A DNA stretch of 64,000 nt, taken from contig JACJIB010000002.1 of assembly GCA_014138645.1 (NCBI GenBank), positions 558,001 through 622,000 of the forward strand, given 5' to 3'. Positions 10,336-18,726 of the stretch are shown one piece after another. Position 1 is the first letter of the stretch. Every line of letters begins with the position of its first letter. The position numbers and the translations under genes are program-made. The notes below the pieces were generated by a model that did not search any database, had not been told where the DNA came from, and saw only the letters and a list, made by a program, of their open reading frames with translations. This DNA comes from Methylorubrum thiocyanatum. GTDB lineage: Bacteria; Pseudomonadota; Alphaproteobacteria; Rhizobiales; Beijerinckiaceae.

Positions 10336-11351
10336 GCGGCGCAGCGGGCGCGCTTCTGCTCCCGCTCGACGCCCTGGCGGACGCTCGTGCCGGCGCTCGG
10401 AAACTTCCGCTCGACCTCGGCCAGGGTGGCGCAGGCCTGAGCCTTGGCGCCGAGCGCGTGCAGCGAGGCGCCGAGCTTCAGCATCGCCTCGGGGGCCACC
10501 GGCGAGTTGGCGAAGTCGGTGGACACCTTCAGGAATTGCTCGGCCGCCTCGCGCGAGCGATTGCGCTGGAGGTAGCTTTCACCGAGCCAGAAGGTCGCCT
10601 TCGGCACCAGCCGGTCGCGGGGATGCGACTGGATGAACTGGCGCAGGCTCATCTCGGCCTGCTCGTACTGGCGCTCGCGGATCAGCGCATAGGCCGCCTC
10701 GAAATCCGCTTGCGCATCGCCGCTGCCGGTGGCGGCGATGCTGGCGCCGGCGGCGGGCGTCTCGACCAGCCCGATCGAGCCGGTGCGCGCTGGGGGCGGC
10801 GAGAGGTCCACCGGTCCGCCGAGGCCGGGCGGCGGCAGCTCCATGTCGTCGGACGTGCCCGCATCGGCCTCCGCCACCGTCGGAGGAACGGAGCGGCGCA
10901 GCGGCGTCTCGGCCTCGGCAAGGGCGCCGGTCGGCAGGGGCAGCGACGGCTGCGTCGTGCCGAGCGGCTTCGGCGCGCCGGGCGCGGTCGGGTTCTGCTC
11001 GGGGTCGAACGCGTCGCTGCGCTTGCCGGGCCGCCCCTCGCCGGGATTGGTACCGTAAGGCGCGGCCGAGGGTGGCGAGGCGGCGGGAGCCGGCGCCTTC
11101 CGAGCGGGCGCCGCCGCGCTCCCCTTCCCTTCCTGGAAGCGGAACTCGACATCCTCCTGGAACTTCCGAAGCTGTTCCTTGAGCTGCCGGTTCTCGTATT
11201 GCAGCGTCTCGATCTGTCCGGACAGCTGCCGAGAGACGTTTTCGAGGCGGTTGAGCCGTACCACCAGTTCGGATGCGTCCTGCGCCTGCGCGGTGCAGAA
11301 CGCGGCCGACGAGACCGAGAGGGCGAGGCTCAGGAGGAGGCGGCGAAGCAT
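10332..11351 (-). CDS. cpoB: Cell division coordinator CpoB (YbgF)
   Basis: CpoB is a periplasmic TolA-binding protein that coordinates peptidoglycan synthesis with outer-membrane constriction. The protein has a signal peptide (MLRRLLLSLALSVSSAAF, cleaved around AQA), an N-terminal trimerising coiled coil rich in Leu, Glu and Gln (LVVRLNRLENVSRQLSGQIE), a long Pro/Ala-rich linker, and C-terminal TPR repeats (AYALIRERQYEQAEMSLRQF, ATFWLGESYLQRNRSREAAE). A GTG at 11363 would add four residues. The linker of about 130 residues is longer than in enterobacteria, as is usual in alphaproteobacteria. It lies downstream of pal and is coupled to tilS; the remaining tol genes would be expected to the right but are absent from the window. 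Confidence 0.92.
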   Translation of the reverse strand: MLRRLLLSLALSVSSAAFCTAQAQDASELVVRLNRLENVSRQLSGQIETLQYENRQLKEQLRKFQEDVEFRFQEGKGSAAAPARKAPAPAASPPSAAPYGTNPGEGRPGKRSDAFDPEQNPTAPGAPKPLGTTQPSLPLPTGALAEAETPLRRSVPPTVAEADAGTSDDMELPPPGLGGPVDLSPPPARTGSIGLVETPAAGASIAATGSGDAQADFEAAYALIRERQYEQAEMSLRQFIQSHPRDRLVPKATFWLGESYLQRNRSREAAEQFLKVSTDFANSPVAPEAMLKLGASLHALGAKAQACATLAEVERKFPSAGTSVRQGVEREQKRARCAA

Positions 11352-11525
11352 GGTCGCTGGCACCGATCAGTCGTTTGGTTCGCGGCCGTCTGCGTGACCG
11401 TCACGCGACCCCCGCGGTGCCGGCGTCGCCGAACGGCAACGCGCGGCGGCCGGAAGCCCCGTGCGGCACGCCTACCCGTTAGCAGATGGCCCGGCCGGCC
11501 GCAAAACCGGACGGACCCGCGGATC

Positions 11526-12038
11526 TCAGGAGCCGGCGCCGCCGTCCAGCACGCTGACGGCGCGGCGGTTCTGCGACCAGCAGGAGATGTCGTTGCACAC
11601 CGCAACCGGACGCTCCTTGCCGTAGGACACGGTCCGCATCCGCGAGGCGGAGATGCCGCGGGAGGCGAGATAGTCCTGCACGGTCTGGGCGCGGCGCGCA
11701 CCCAGGGAATAGTTGTACTCGCGGGTGCCGCGCTCGTCGGCATGCCCCTCGATGAGGAAGCTGTAGCGCGGGTAGCGTTGGAGCCACGACGCCTGCTTGT
11801 CGAGGGTGGCGGTCGCGGTCGGGGTCAGGTCGGTCGAGTCGGATTCGAAGAACACCCGGTCGCCCACATTCACCACGAAGTCCTGGGCGCTGCCGGGACG
11901 TGCCACGCCCCCGGCGCCGTTGGCGCCGAAGCCGGATGCGTCGGCGAGATCGCTGTCCTTGCTGCAGGCGCCGAGTCCGAGTGCGGCGCAGAGGGCCAGG
12001 GTCAGGGATAGCCCACGGAAGCGCGCGGGTGTCGACAT
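11526..12038 (-). CDS. pal: Peptidoglycan-associated lipoprotein Pal
   Basis: Pal is an outer-membrane lipoprotein that binds peptidoglycan and TolB during cell division. The start at 12038 is supported by AGGAG upstream and gives a lipoprotein signal (LTLALCAALGLGAC with the lipobox Cys followed by Ser). The OmpA-like domain carries the peptidoglycan-binding motif: VFFESDSTDLTP, then GHADERGTREYNYSLGARRA, with the diaminopimelate-contacting Asp and Arg. The length of 170 residues is normal for the family. tolB, tolQ, tolR and tolA are not in the window: upstream of pal on the minus strand are 377 nt of non-coding DNA and then an unrelated HPt gene, so pal here is detached from tolB. Confidence 0.95.
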   Translation of the reverse strand: MSTPARFRGLSLTLALCAALGLGACSKDSDLADASGFGANGAGGVARPGSAQDFVVNVGDRVFFESDSTDLTPTATATLDKQASWLQRYPRYSFLIEGHADERGTREYNYSLGARRAQTVQDYLASRGISASRMRTVSYGKERPVAVCNDISCWSQNRRAVSVLDGGAGS

Positions 12039-12415
12039 CGTCTCTCTCCTCACGGCCGGGCCGTGCCGGTTGTCCTGCCGGCGCCCACTCCGATCGTCTG
12101 GCGATCGCGGGCGGTTCCGACGTCCTGTTGGATGCGCCCCGATCACCGCATGCGGATCCGCGGCGGCCGAAGGCGTACTGGTTCCGAATGGTCTAATCGC
12201 GGATGGTTAAGTGTCTCTCACGAAAGCGCCCGCACCACTGTCCGTTCGCGAAACGGAGCGGCAGCGCCCTGCCGCGAGTGAGGCGACCGGCCTCGGCGCA
12301 AGCTCGACCGCTTCGTGATGGCAGTGTTCTGCCGAAGAATGCGGCGCGTCGGCGGCGCCGGCCGAGACGGCACCGCTTTGCTCTTCGATGTTGCCCTAGC
12401 GCAACAGGTGCTGCG
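12039..12415. other. Intergenic region upstream of pal
   Basis: I see no gene in these 377 nt between pal and the HPt gene, both on the minus strand. It should hold the pal promoter and the 3' end of the HPt transcript. No convincing hairpin terminator or operator stands out. Confidence 0.4.
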
Positions 12416-12775
12416 TCAGACGCCGCGCAGGGTCGCGATCGCGAGGCGCGCATGGCGGGCGGCGTGAACGGCGGTCCCGAGCTGCGCCGCGATGTCCCCT
12501 CCCCGCAGGCACGCCTGCTCAAGCGCCGAACAGGCACTCGACAGATCGCCGAAGGCGAGCGCGCCGCTGGACGAGACGAGCACGTGGGCGTCGCGGGCGA
12601 GCTGCGCCGATTCGTCGGCGGGCGGATCGAGACGAAGCACGATCTCCCGGTCGAGGACCCCGAGCAAATCCATGAGGCGGGGGCGTCCGAACAGCCCCTC
12701 CAGCTCGGTCAGGGCGTCGGCATCGAAGACGGCCGACGGGGTGAAGCCGGGTTCAGCGGCAGCCAGCTCATTCAT
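12416..12775 (-). CDS. Putative histidine phosphotransfer (HPt) domain protein
   Basis: The 119-residue all-helical protein contains RDAHVLVSSSGALAFGDLSS followed by ACSALEQAC. This matches the HPt signature, in which the phospho-accepting His (H64) is followed by a small-residue stretch, a Gly and a second helix. The canonical Lys three residues after the His is replaced by Val, so the call is by pattern rather than by full consensus. It is transcribed divergently from the single-domain receiver at 12878, 102 nt away, which suggests a phosphorelay pair without a linked kinase. A cytoplasmic location is inferred. Confidence 0.6.
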   Translation of the reverse strand: MNELAAAEPGFTPSAVFDADALTELEGLFGRPRLMDLLGVLDREIVLRLDPPADESAQLARDAHVLVSSSGALAFGDLSSACSALEQACLRGGDIAAQLGTAVHAARHARLAIATLRGV

Positions 12776-12877
12776 TCCGTTGCCCAGCTTTGTGAAAGCT
12801 TGCTATGCCGTCTTCGAGTTAATGTATCATTAACCGTTCGGCCGTGTGATGCGCGCACGCTCAACTGGATAAGGGCC

Positions 12878-13291
12878 ATGCTCTCCGCCCCGACCGTGCT
12901 CATCGTCGAAGACAATTACCTGTTGTTGGAGATGCTGACGCGGCTGTGCGAGCGGGAGGGCATGCGCGTGCTGACAGCCTCCAGCGGCGAGGCCGCGCTG
13001 ACGACGCTGCGGGACGGGGGCGAGGCCATCGATTGGCTTTTGACCGATATCCTCCTGCCGGGCCTGATCGACGGCTGGGTCGTGGCCGCCGCCTTTCGCG
13101 ACCGTCATCCGCGGCGTCCCGTCATCTATGCCTCGACGGTGGCGCAGATCGAGGGCCGGTCGGTTCCGGGCAGCCTCTTCATCCGCAAGCCCTTTCACGC
13201 GCGGGAGATCGCGGAACTGGCGAGCGCGATCGTCGCCTCCCACGCCAAGGCGTCCCTCGCCGCGGATGGCGGGCATCGCGTCACCGGCTGA
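12878..13291 (+). CDS. Single-domain response regulator receiver
   Basis: The 137-residue protein is a stand-alone REC domain. It has the acidic pair in VLIVEDNYLL (E11/D12), the phospho-acceptor Asp in WLLTDILLPG (D57), a Thr in IYASTVAQ and the conserved Lys in FIRKPFHARE. There is no output domain, so it should act through protein contact or pass phosphate to the HPt protein encoded divergently. The start at 12878 (MLSAPTVLIVED) is chosen because it gives the standard REC beginning; the frame is open far upstream but those residues do not resemble protein. Confidence 0.88.
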   Translation: MLSAPTVLIVEDNYLLLEMLTRLCEREGMRVLTASSGEAALTTLRDGGEAIDWLLTDILLPGLIDGWVVAAAFRDRHPRRPVIYASTVAQIEGRSVPGSLFIRKPFHAREIAELASAIVASHAKASLAADGGHRVTG

Positions 13292-13312
13292 CGCGGCTGA
13301 CACCGGATCGCC

Positions 13313-14338
13313 CTACGCCGCCCCGTCGAAGAGGGCGCGGATCCCGGGTATCGCCTCCCAGCTCTCGACCCGGGTGCAGGTGAGATCCGCGGGCCGGTGC
13401 CGGGCGTACAGGGCAAAACTCTCGGCCACGAAGTCGGCCAGATCGAGCAGGCGCGGCGGGGTGCGGCGGCCATCCCCCTTGAACAGGGTCGAGCCCGCCA
13501 CCCCGTACCGCTCGGCGATCCCCGGCAGGACCGGCCAGACCGGCTCGGCGGCCAGCGTGTCGGGCGCGTAGCGCTCGACCGGGAGGTCGAGCGGCGTGCA
13601 GCCCGCCTCGCGGGCGAGGCGGCGGGCGATGTCGCCCAGCACGGGAAGCCGCGGGTGGTTGATGACATGCATGAAGACGCCGCCGCGGCACCACAGCGCG
13701 AATTCCCACTCGAGGCCGAAGCCGACGTCGCGGGCAGTGCGCAGCAGGTAGTCGGCGCTCGCCTGCCACAGATCGAAATAGCCGAGCTGTTCGAAGACGG
13801 GGCCGGTATAGAGCCGCAGGGTCGCCTCGACGCTCAAGCCGCGACGGAAGCCCGCGAGCGCGACCGCCGAATGATACGGGCCGATCGGCGAGGCGACGAG
13901 CCGCGACAGCCGGAGGCTCGCCTCGTCGCCGACATGGACGAGATCGGGATGGAAGCCGGAGAACAGGATCGTCGGAAACAGCCGGAGGCCGGGGACGCGC
14001 TCGGCCAGGCCGTGGACGTTGCCCCCCGCGATAAAGCCCTCGGGGAAGAAGTGCGAGAAGACATGGTCGGCGCCGCTCAGATGGCGCGCGAGCCGGTCGA
14101 TATGCCCGAACCGACGGTCGAGGCCGGCGACGAGGATCGTCTCGACCTCGGCGCCGGGCAGCAGCAGGCGTAGGGCCTGCGCCACGCCGGTCGCCTGGCA
14201 GTTGCCGATGACGGCGATGCGCGGGTGCCCGGCGGAGCGCCGCCACGGTCTCGCCCAGGATCGGGCGGAGAACGCCCGCGCCGTGACGGCCTGGACGGCC
14301 GGGGCGATCGGCTTGAAAAGGGCGGGGAGCGGGGCCAA
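13313..14338 (-). CDS. WcbI-like polysaccharide biosynthesis protein
   Basis: The protein contains IAVIGNCQATGVAQALRLLL near residue 41, the GNCQ motif of the WcbI family, which acts in capsular polysaccharide maturation and is proposed to be an acyl-transfer or hydrolase fold. Other family features are HIDRL, FPTILFSGFHPDLVHV and a conserved middle region. The first 35 residues are basic and alanine-rich and may not all be translated. It is divergent from the GSCFA gene at 14384 with only 45 nt between, so the two probably share a promoter region and a pathway in surface-polysaccharide modification. The exact reaction is unknown. Confidence 0.75.
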   Translation of the reverse strand: MAPLPALFKPIAPAVQAVTARAFSARSWARPWRRSAGHPRIAVIGNCQATGVAQALRLLLPGAEVETILVAGLDRRFGHIDRLARHLSGADHVFSHFFPEGFIAGGNVHGLAERVPGLRLFPTILFSGFHPDLVHVGDEASLRLSRLVASPIGPYHSAVALAGFRRGLSVEATLRLYTGPVFEQLGYFDLWQASADYLLRTARDVGFGLEWEFALWCRGGVFMHVINHPRLPVLGDIARRLAREAGCTPLDLPVERYAPDTLAAEPVWPVLPGIAERYGVAGSTLFKGDGRRTPPRLLDLADFVAESFALYARHRPADLTCTRVESWEAIPGIRALFDGAA

Positions 14339-14383
14339 ACGGCGCGGCCTCTCGCGGGCGGGCGTGCAGGATCGGATCAGGCG

Positions 14384-15445
14384 ATGAACCCTTACCGCGA
14401 TCTACCGGCCGAGCAGTTCTGGCGCAAGGCAGTGGCGGGTGTGCCGCCTTTCGCCGTCGATCCCGGCCCACGCGACGCCTTCCGCATCGCCCGCACCGAC
14501 CGGGTCGCCACCGCCGGCTCCTGCTTCGCGCAGCGGGTCTCGCAGGCGCTGGCGCGCGGCGGCTTCCGCTATCACGTCACGGAGGGGGCGCCCGAGGGGA
14601 TGGGCGAGGCCGAGGCATCCGCGCGCCAGTACGGCACCTTTTCGGCGCGCTACGGCAATCTCTACGGCCCGCGCCAGTTCGTGCAGCTTTTCGATCGGGC
14701 GTTCGGCGCCTTCGATCCGCAGCTCAAGGCTTGGCAGCGGGAAGACGGTCGCTTCGTCGATCCGTTCCGTCCGACCATCGAGCCGGACGGTTTCGCCGAC
14801 GCGGCGGCGGTGATCGAGGCGCGTGAGGGACATCTCGCCCGGGTGCGGACGCTGTTCGAGAGCCTCGACGTGCTGGTCGTGACGCTCGGCCTCACCGAGG
14901 GCTGGCGCTGCCGCGCCGACGGGGCGGCGCTCTCCCTCGCCCCGGGTGTCGCCGGCGGCCAATTCGACCCGCACGAGGTCGCCTTCGTCAATGCCGGCAC
15001 CGCCGAGGTGATCGCCGACATGACCGGCTTCCTCGACCGGCTCTGGAGCGTGAATGCCGGCGCCCGGGTGATCCTCACGGTCTCGCCGGTGCCGCTGATC
15101 GCGACCTATCGCAATCAGCACGTGCTCGTCGCCAATGCCCATTCGAAAGCGGTGCTGCGGGCCGCGGCCGGAGAGCTGTGCGAGGGCGGTGACCCGCGGC
15201 TCGTCTACTTCCCCTCCTACGAAATCATCACCAGTCACACCAATGGCGGACGCTACTACGAGGAGGACCAGCGCAGCATCGCCGAGGCCGGGGTCGCCCA
15301 CGTGATGCGCGCGTTCATGGCGAGCTTCTCGCCCGCTTCGGCGGAGACACCCGTGTCGCACGCGGTCCAGGCCAGCGAGGCGGAATTCGCCGGCACCGCG
15401 GGGGTCGTCTGCGACGAGGAGACGATCGAGCGCAGCCTCGTCTGA
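14384..15445 (+). CDS. GSCFA domain protein
   Basis: The 353-residue protein carries ATAGSCFAQRVSQALARGGF around residue 46, the eponymous GSCFA motif of a family related to SGNH/GDSL hydrolases. Further conserved blocks are SARYGNLYGPRQFVQLFDRA, VVTLGLTEGWR, ILTVSPVPLIATY and YFPSYEI. The catalytic Ser of GSxF and the downstream SPVP block are retained, so esterase or acyltransferase activity is plausible but unproven. It is divergent from the WcbI-like gene and convergent with hemC (22 nt between stops). The start at 14384 (MNPYRDLPAEQFW) is the family-typical N-terminus. Confidence 0.85.
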   Translation: MNPYRDLPAEQFWRKAVAGVPPFAVDPGPRDAFRIARTDRVATAGSCFAQRVSQALARGGFRYHVTEGAPEGMGEAEASARQYGTFSARYGNLYGPRQFVQLFDRAFGAFDPQLKAWQREDGRFVDPFRPTIEPDGFADAAAVIEAREGHLARVRTLFESLDVLVVTLGLTEGWRCRADGAALSLAPGVAGGQFDPHEVAFVNAGTAEVIADMTGFLDRLWSVNAGARVILTVSPVPLIATYRNQHVLVANAHSKAVLRAAAGELCEGGDPRLVYFPSYEIITSHTNGGRYYEEDQRSIAEAGVAHVMRAFMASFSPASAETPVSHAVQASEAEFAGTAGVVCDEETIERSLV

Positions 15446-15467
15446 GGGACGGCCGTTCGAGGCGAGG

Positions 15468-16397
15468 CTATTTGAGGTGGGCGAAGTAGACGTCGCCCGC
15501 CGACCGCTTCAACTCGGCTCCGGCATCGCGGCCGATCGCGTCGGCTTCCGCCGCCGGCCCCTCGCGATGCACGGCCCAGTGGCGGCTGCCGTCGGGCAGG
15601 AACAGCAGGCCGTCGAGGGCGATGCGGTCGCCGTTCACCTGCGCGAGGGCGGCGATCGGCGTGCGGCAGGAGCCGTCGAGCTCGGCGAGAAGGCCGCGCT
15701 CGGCGTCGAGGGCCGTCGTCGTCGTGGCGCAGGCGACCGGGGCCAGCAGCGCCCGGATCGCGTCGTCGCCGGCCCGGCACTCGATGCCGAGCGCGCCCTG
15801 CGCGACGGCGGGGAGCATCTCCTCCACTGGAAGCACGCTGCGCGCGACATCCTCCATGCCGAGCCGCTGCAGGCCCGCGAGCGCCAGCAGCGTGGCATCG
15901 CATTCGCCCGCTTCCAGCTTGCGCATGCGAGTGTTGGCGTTGCCGCGCAGGGGGACGATCCTGAGATCGGGCCGATGCATCAGCACCTGCGCCCCCCGCC
16001 GCAGCGACGAGGTGCCGACCCGAGCCCCGGGCGGCAGATCGGCGAGGCCGTTGGCGGCACCGGCGCTGAGAAAGGCGTCGCGCGGGTCGTCCCGCTCCAG
16101 GATGCAGGCGATGGCGAGGCCGTCGGGCAGCCAGGTCTCCACGTCCTTCATGGAGTGGACGGCCACGTCGATCGTGTCGGCGAACAGGGCCTGTTCCAGC
16201 TCCTTCGTGAACAGGCCCTTGCCGCCGATCTCGGAGAGCGGCCGGTCGAGCACCCGATCGGCCACCGTCGAGACGACGACGATCTCCGTCTCCAGTCCCG
16301 GATTCGCCGCGACGATCCGGTCGCGGACCATGCCGGTCTGGGCGAGCGCCATCGGGCTGCCACGGGTTCCGATTCTCAAGGGGCGCGAGAGGCTCAT
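15468..16397 (-). CDS. hemC: Hydroxymethylbilane synthase HemC
   Basis: HemC polymerises four porphobilinogen units into hydroxymethylbilane in tetrapyrrole (haem, cobalamin, bacteriochlorophyll) synthesis. The 309-residue product has RIGTRGSPMALAQTG at the N-terminus, the substrate-binding TSSLRRGAQ and RGNANTRMRKLE segments, and the dipyrromethane-attaching Cys in LGIECRAGDD. The start at 16397 is chosen because it begins just before the conserved IGTRGS motif; the open frame to 16565 upstream is unlike the family. The gene is monocistronic here and convergent with the GSCFA gene. Confidence 0.96.
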   Translation of the reverse strand: MSLSRPLRIGTRGSPMALAQTGMVRDRIVAANPGLETEIVVVSTVADRVLDRPLSEIGGKGLFTKELEQALFADTIDVAVHSMKDVETWLPDGLAIACILERDDPRDAFLSAGAANGLADLPPGARVGTSSLRRGAQVLMHRPDLRIVPLRGNANTRMRKLEAGECDATLLALAGLQRLGMEDVARSVLPVEEMLPAVAQGALGIECRAGDDAIRALLAPVACATTTTALDAERGLLAELDGSCRTPIAALAQVNGDRIALDGLLFLPDGSRHWAVHREGPAAEADAIGRDAGAELKRSAGDVYFAHLK

Positions 16398-16607
16398 CCC
16401 TGCGCTGTAGCCGAGACGGCGCCGCCCGTCACGCACCCGCGCGCAAGTGCGAGAGCGTGTGGGGAGTGGAGCGGGGCCTAGGCTCCGATCCGACGCTTTG
16501 TCGGAAAACTTTTCGAAAGGGGCTGGACACACCGGCCGGCCATTGCTAATTCGCCACCACCGCACGGGACTGGTGGCCCGGCGGTCCGGCCTCCCTAAAG
16601 AGGCTGA

Positions 16608-16683
<76 letters not shown>

Positions 16684-17127
16684 AACATCTCACACACTTA
16701 GCAGCCAACGCCTTCGAGGCGTTGTCGACTTGCCGGAGCCGGGTTTCCCGCGGCTTTGCGGCTTGGGCTGATCTCCCCTAATTCGGTCGACTGTCTTCGC
16801 TTCGTGAGCGCGTCGCGCTCGTGATCCTGTTGGTGTGCATCGCGGCCTTGCTTCCGGGCGCGCGGTCTGTGCTGGCGCTCGGCCCTTCCGTGCTTCCGCC
16901 CGCCTGCGTCCATGCGCCCGACCGTGTCCGGCATGTCGGCGAGTTCGGCGGCGATCCGATCCTCGTGCGGGCAGTGCGGCTTAGGGACGTTCTCGACTGA
17001 CGGTCCATAGCGTCTCAGCCACGTCCTCGGGTGGTGGTCCAAGTGCATGGTGGTGCGGCGGGCGACTTCATCGGAACCTGTCTTACGCGTAAGGATGCGC
17101 CTCGGCGTTTCGTCCGGAGATCGTGCC
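16684..17127. other. Intergenic region after tRNA-Lys
   Basis: There is no convincing gene in these 444 nt. A plus-strand frame from a GTG at 16821 to 17000 encodes a hydrophobic, signal-like start (VILLVCIAALLPGARS) but lacks a ribosome site, and a minus-strand frame (17129-16698) is low-complexity and basic. Neither is called. Confidence 0.35.
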
Positions 17128-17346
17128 ATGGCCCAACCCGCGGTAAGCCTCTACCAAGCCGGCGTCTTCGTATTCGGCTGCATGGTGATCCACGGCCTGC
17201 GCGCCTACGCCAGGTGGCTGACCCCGGTTCTGGTCGGTGTGGCGATGGTCCTGGCTGGCATCCTGGCCGTGGACTGGCTCTCGACCGTTCCCAACACGCT
17301 CGACTCTGACGCGCCGGAGGTACGAGCGATCACCGGATTTGAGTGA
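17128..17346 (+). CDS. Small two-helix membrane protein
   Basis: The 72-residue product MAQPAVSLYQAGVFVFGCMV has two predicted membrane segments (residues about 8-24 and 34-54: VLVGVAMVLAGILAVDWL) and a short acidic tail. GGAG lies ten bases upstream of the ATG. No family is recognised and nothing nearby suggests a role. The upstream frame is open to 17047 but lacks protein-like sequence. Confidence 0.5.
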   Translation: MAQPAVSLYQAGVFVFGCMVIHGLRAYARWLTPVLVGVAMVLAGILAVDWLSTVPNTLDSDAPEVRAITGFE

Positions 17347-17596
17347 CGACGCGTTGCGGGCCGGCGTTTGTTCGAGCGCGGTCTGCGGTGCAGGGAGCCG
17401 CCCCCGACCGCGTTTGCCGATGATGCCCGGTACAGCCGTGGTCCGGCCGGCAAAGCGGATGATGACCGCCTCGCATTAGATGGCGGCGCGCGTCTGCCAC
17501 GCTCCAGCCTCGCTGTGGACCTCCATGAGTTTCCGACGGTGGATCGTCATGGTCCGGTGGCTGCGAGACCTCAGCCCTCTCTCACAATCGTGAGCC

Positions 17597-17860
17597 TTAC
17601 CAGACCGGGCTTTCGCTCTGCGGCTTCGGAATCCGCGGGGGAGCAACGAATCCCGCAGTCGGCGGCATCGCGGAATGGGTGTTGTAGGGGATCGGTTCGC
17701 GCGGACTTTTCAGCTCTGCGGTCTGTGCAAGCGCGGCCAGACCCGCCGCAAACACGTTCAGAGACAAGAATCCGAAGCTGAAGAACCTCGAAGCGCCCCA
17801 ACTGTGCAGCACCGCGGCTCCCGCAGCTCCAACAGCCACGAACCCGACGACTTGATACAC
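17597..17860 (-). CDS. Small membrane protein with proline-rich tail
   Basis: The 87-residue product begins with a GTG codon (MYQVVGFVAVGAAGAAVLHS) preceded by GAGG about ten bases upstream. It has two hydrophobic segments (residues 3-18 and 26-47) followed by a Pro/Ser-rich polar tail. No family is recognised. The coding frame is the only sensible one in this stretch, but isolation and the GTG start keep confidence moderate. Confidence 0.45.
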   Translation of the reverse strand: MYQVVGFVAVGAAGAAVLHSWGASRFFSFGFLSLNVFAAGLAALAQTAELKSPREPIPYNTHSAMPPTAGFVAPPRIPKPQSESPVW

Positions 17861-18726
17861 CTCCCAGTCACCTCACTTTCATGCACGCGATAGTGCATAA
17901 ATGATATATGGTGTGTGGTCTGTGCCGTCGCCGCGATCCGGCGCACCGACATCTCGGCTGCGTCAGGTCCAAGCTCGGAGGGGCTCGCTGAGATGCCATG
18001 CCCGCTCCGATCCGGTGATCGTCAGCGCCCCGGGAACTGCCGAGATACGACGCGTGGTCCAGTGCCTCTTTGCTACCCAGCGCAGGTCGGGACGCGCATG
18101 CAACGCTTCGCTGCTGTTTGTGCTTACTTGATGATTTTGGGTTTTACAGTCTTGAAGACGTGCGCCTGCACGGCTGTTCCGGCTCTCGGATGAAATCGGG
18201 GCACGGTTCGAACAGCACTGATGTCTTAGCCAGAGGCGAAGGCCGCGAATCGACGAGCGACTGTGAGCTGCGGCGTCCTGCACGTGCTGAAGATTGGTTG
18301 ACGCTGACGGGACCGGCGTCTGCCTGGGGGCGGCGAGGTCGATCGACGACCACGACAACATGGGGTCGCGGTGTGGAGCCCGAAAGTGTCTGTCCGCCGA
18401 AGAAGCGGCGGCGGGAGACCAAACCCTTCGTCCTCATCGTTGCTTAACCGGCAGCGCCGCACGTTTCGCCGCAACGGCCTTTCATTCCAGCTGGTGCCGA
18501 ACGCGCCGGTCCTCAGCACGAATCGGCGAGCCGCCGTTAAGTGATATGTAACTTGGAAAATTCATTTCGATGGAAATATGCAGACTTTGCGATCTGCGAT
18601 GTGTCGATTGAGCAACGATCAAGAAACTCTCAAAAATTGACACGCAAAAACTGCTTTCAAAACGCTTAACTGCTCAGGCCGGTAATTTCGTGGTTGCTTT
18701 GCTCCGTCAGCAGCGGAGGACGCGAC
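17861..18726. other. Non-coding stretch upstream of the Hint-domain gene
   Basis: I find no supportable gene in about 860 nt: the frames are short and give basic, low-complexity peptides. From about 18540 to 18690 the DNA becomes markedly AT-rich, including the stretch ttaagtgatatgtaacttgg, and probably holds the promoter and 5' leader of the gene at 18727. A purine-rich GGAGGA at 18714-18719 is its ribosome site. Confidence 0.4.

Noticed and set aside
16821..17000. A 59-codon plus-strand frame with a hydrophobic start after tRNA-Lys
   Set aside because: It has only a GTG start, no ribosome site and no recognisable product; a signal-like start alone is weak evidence.
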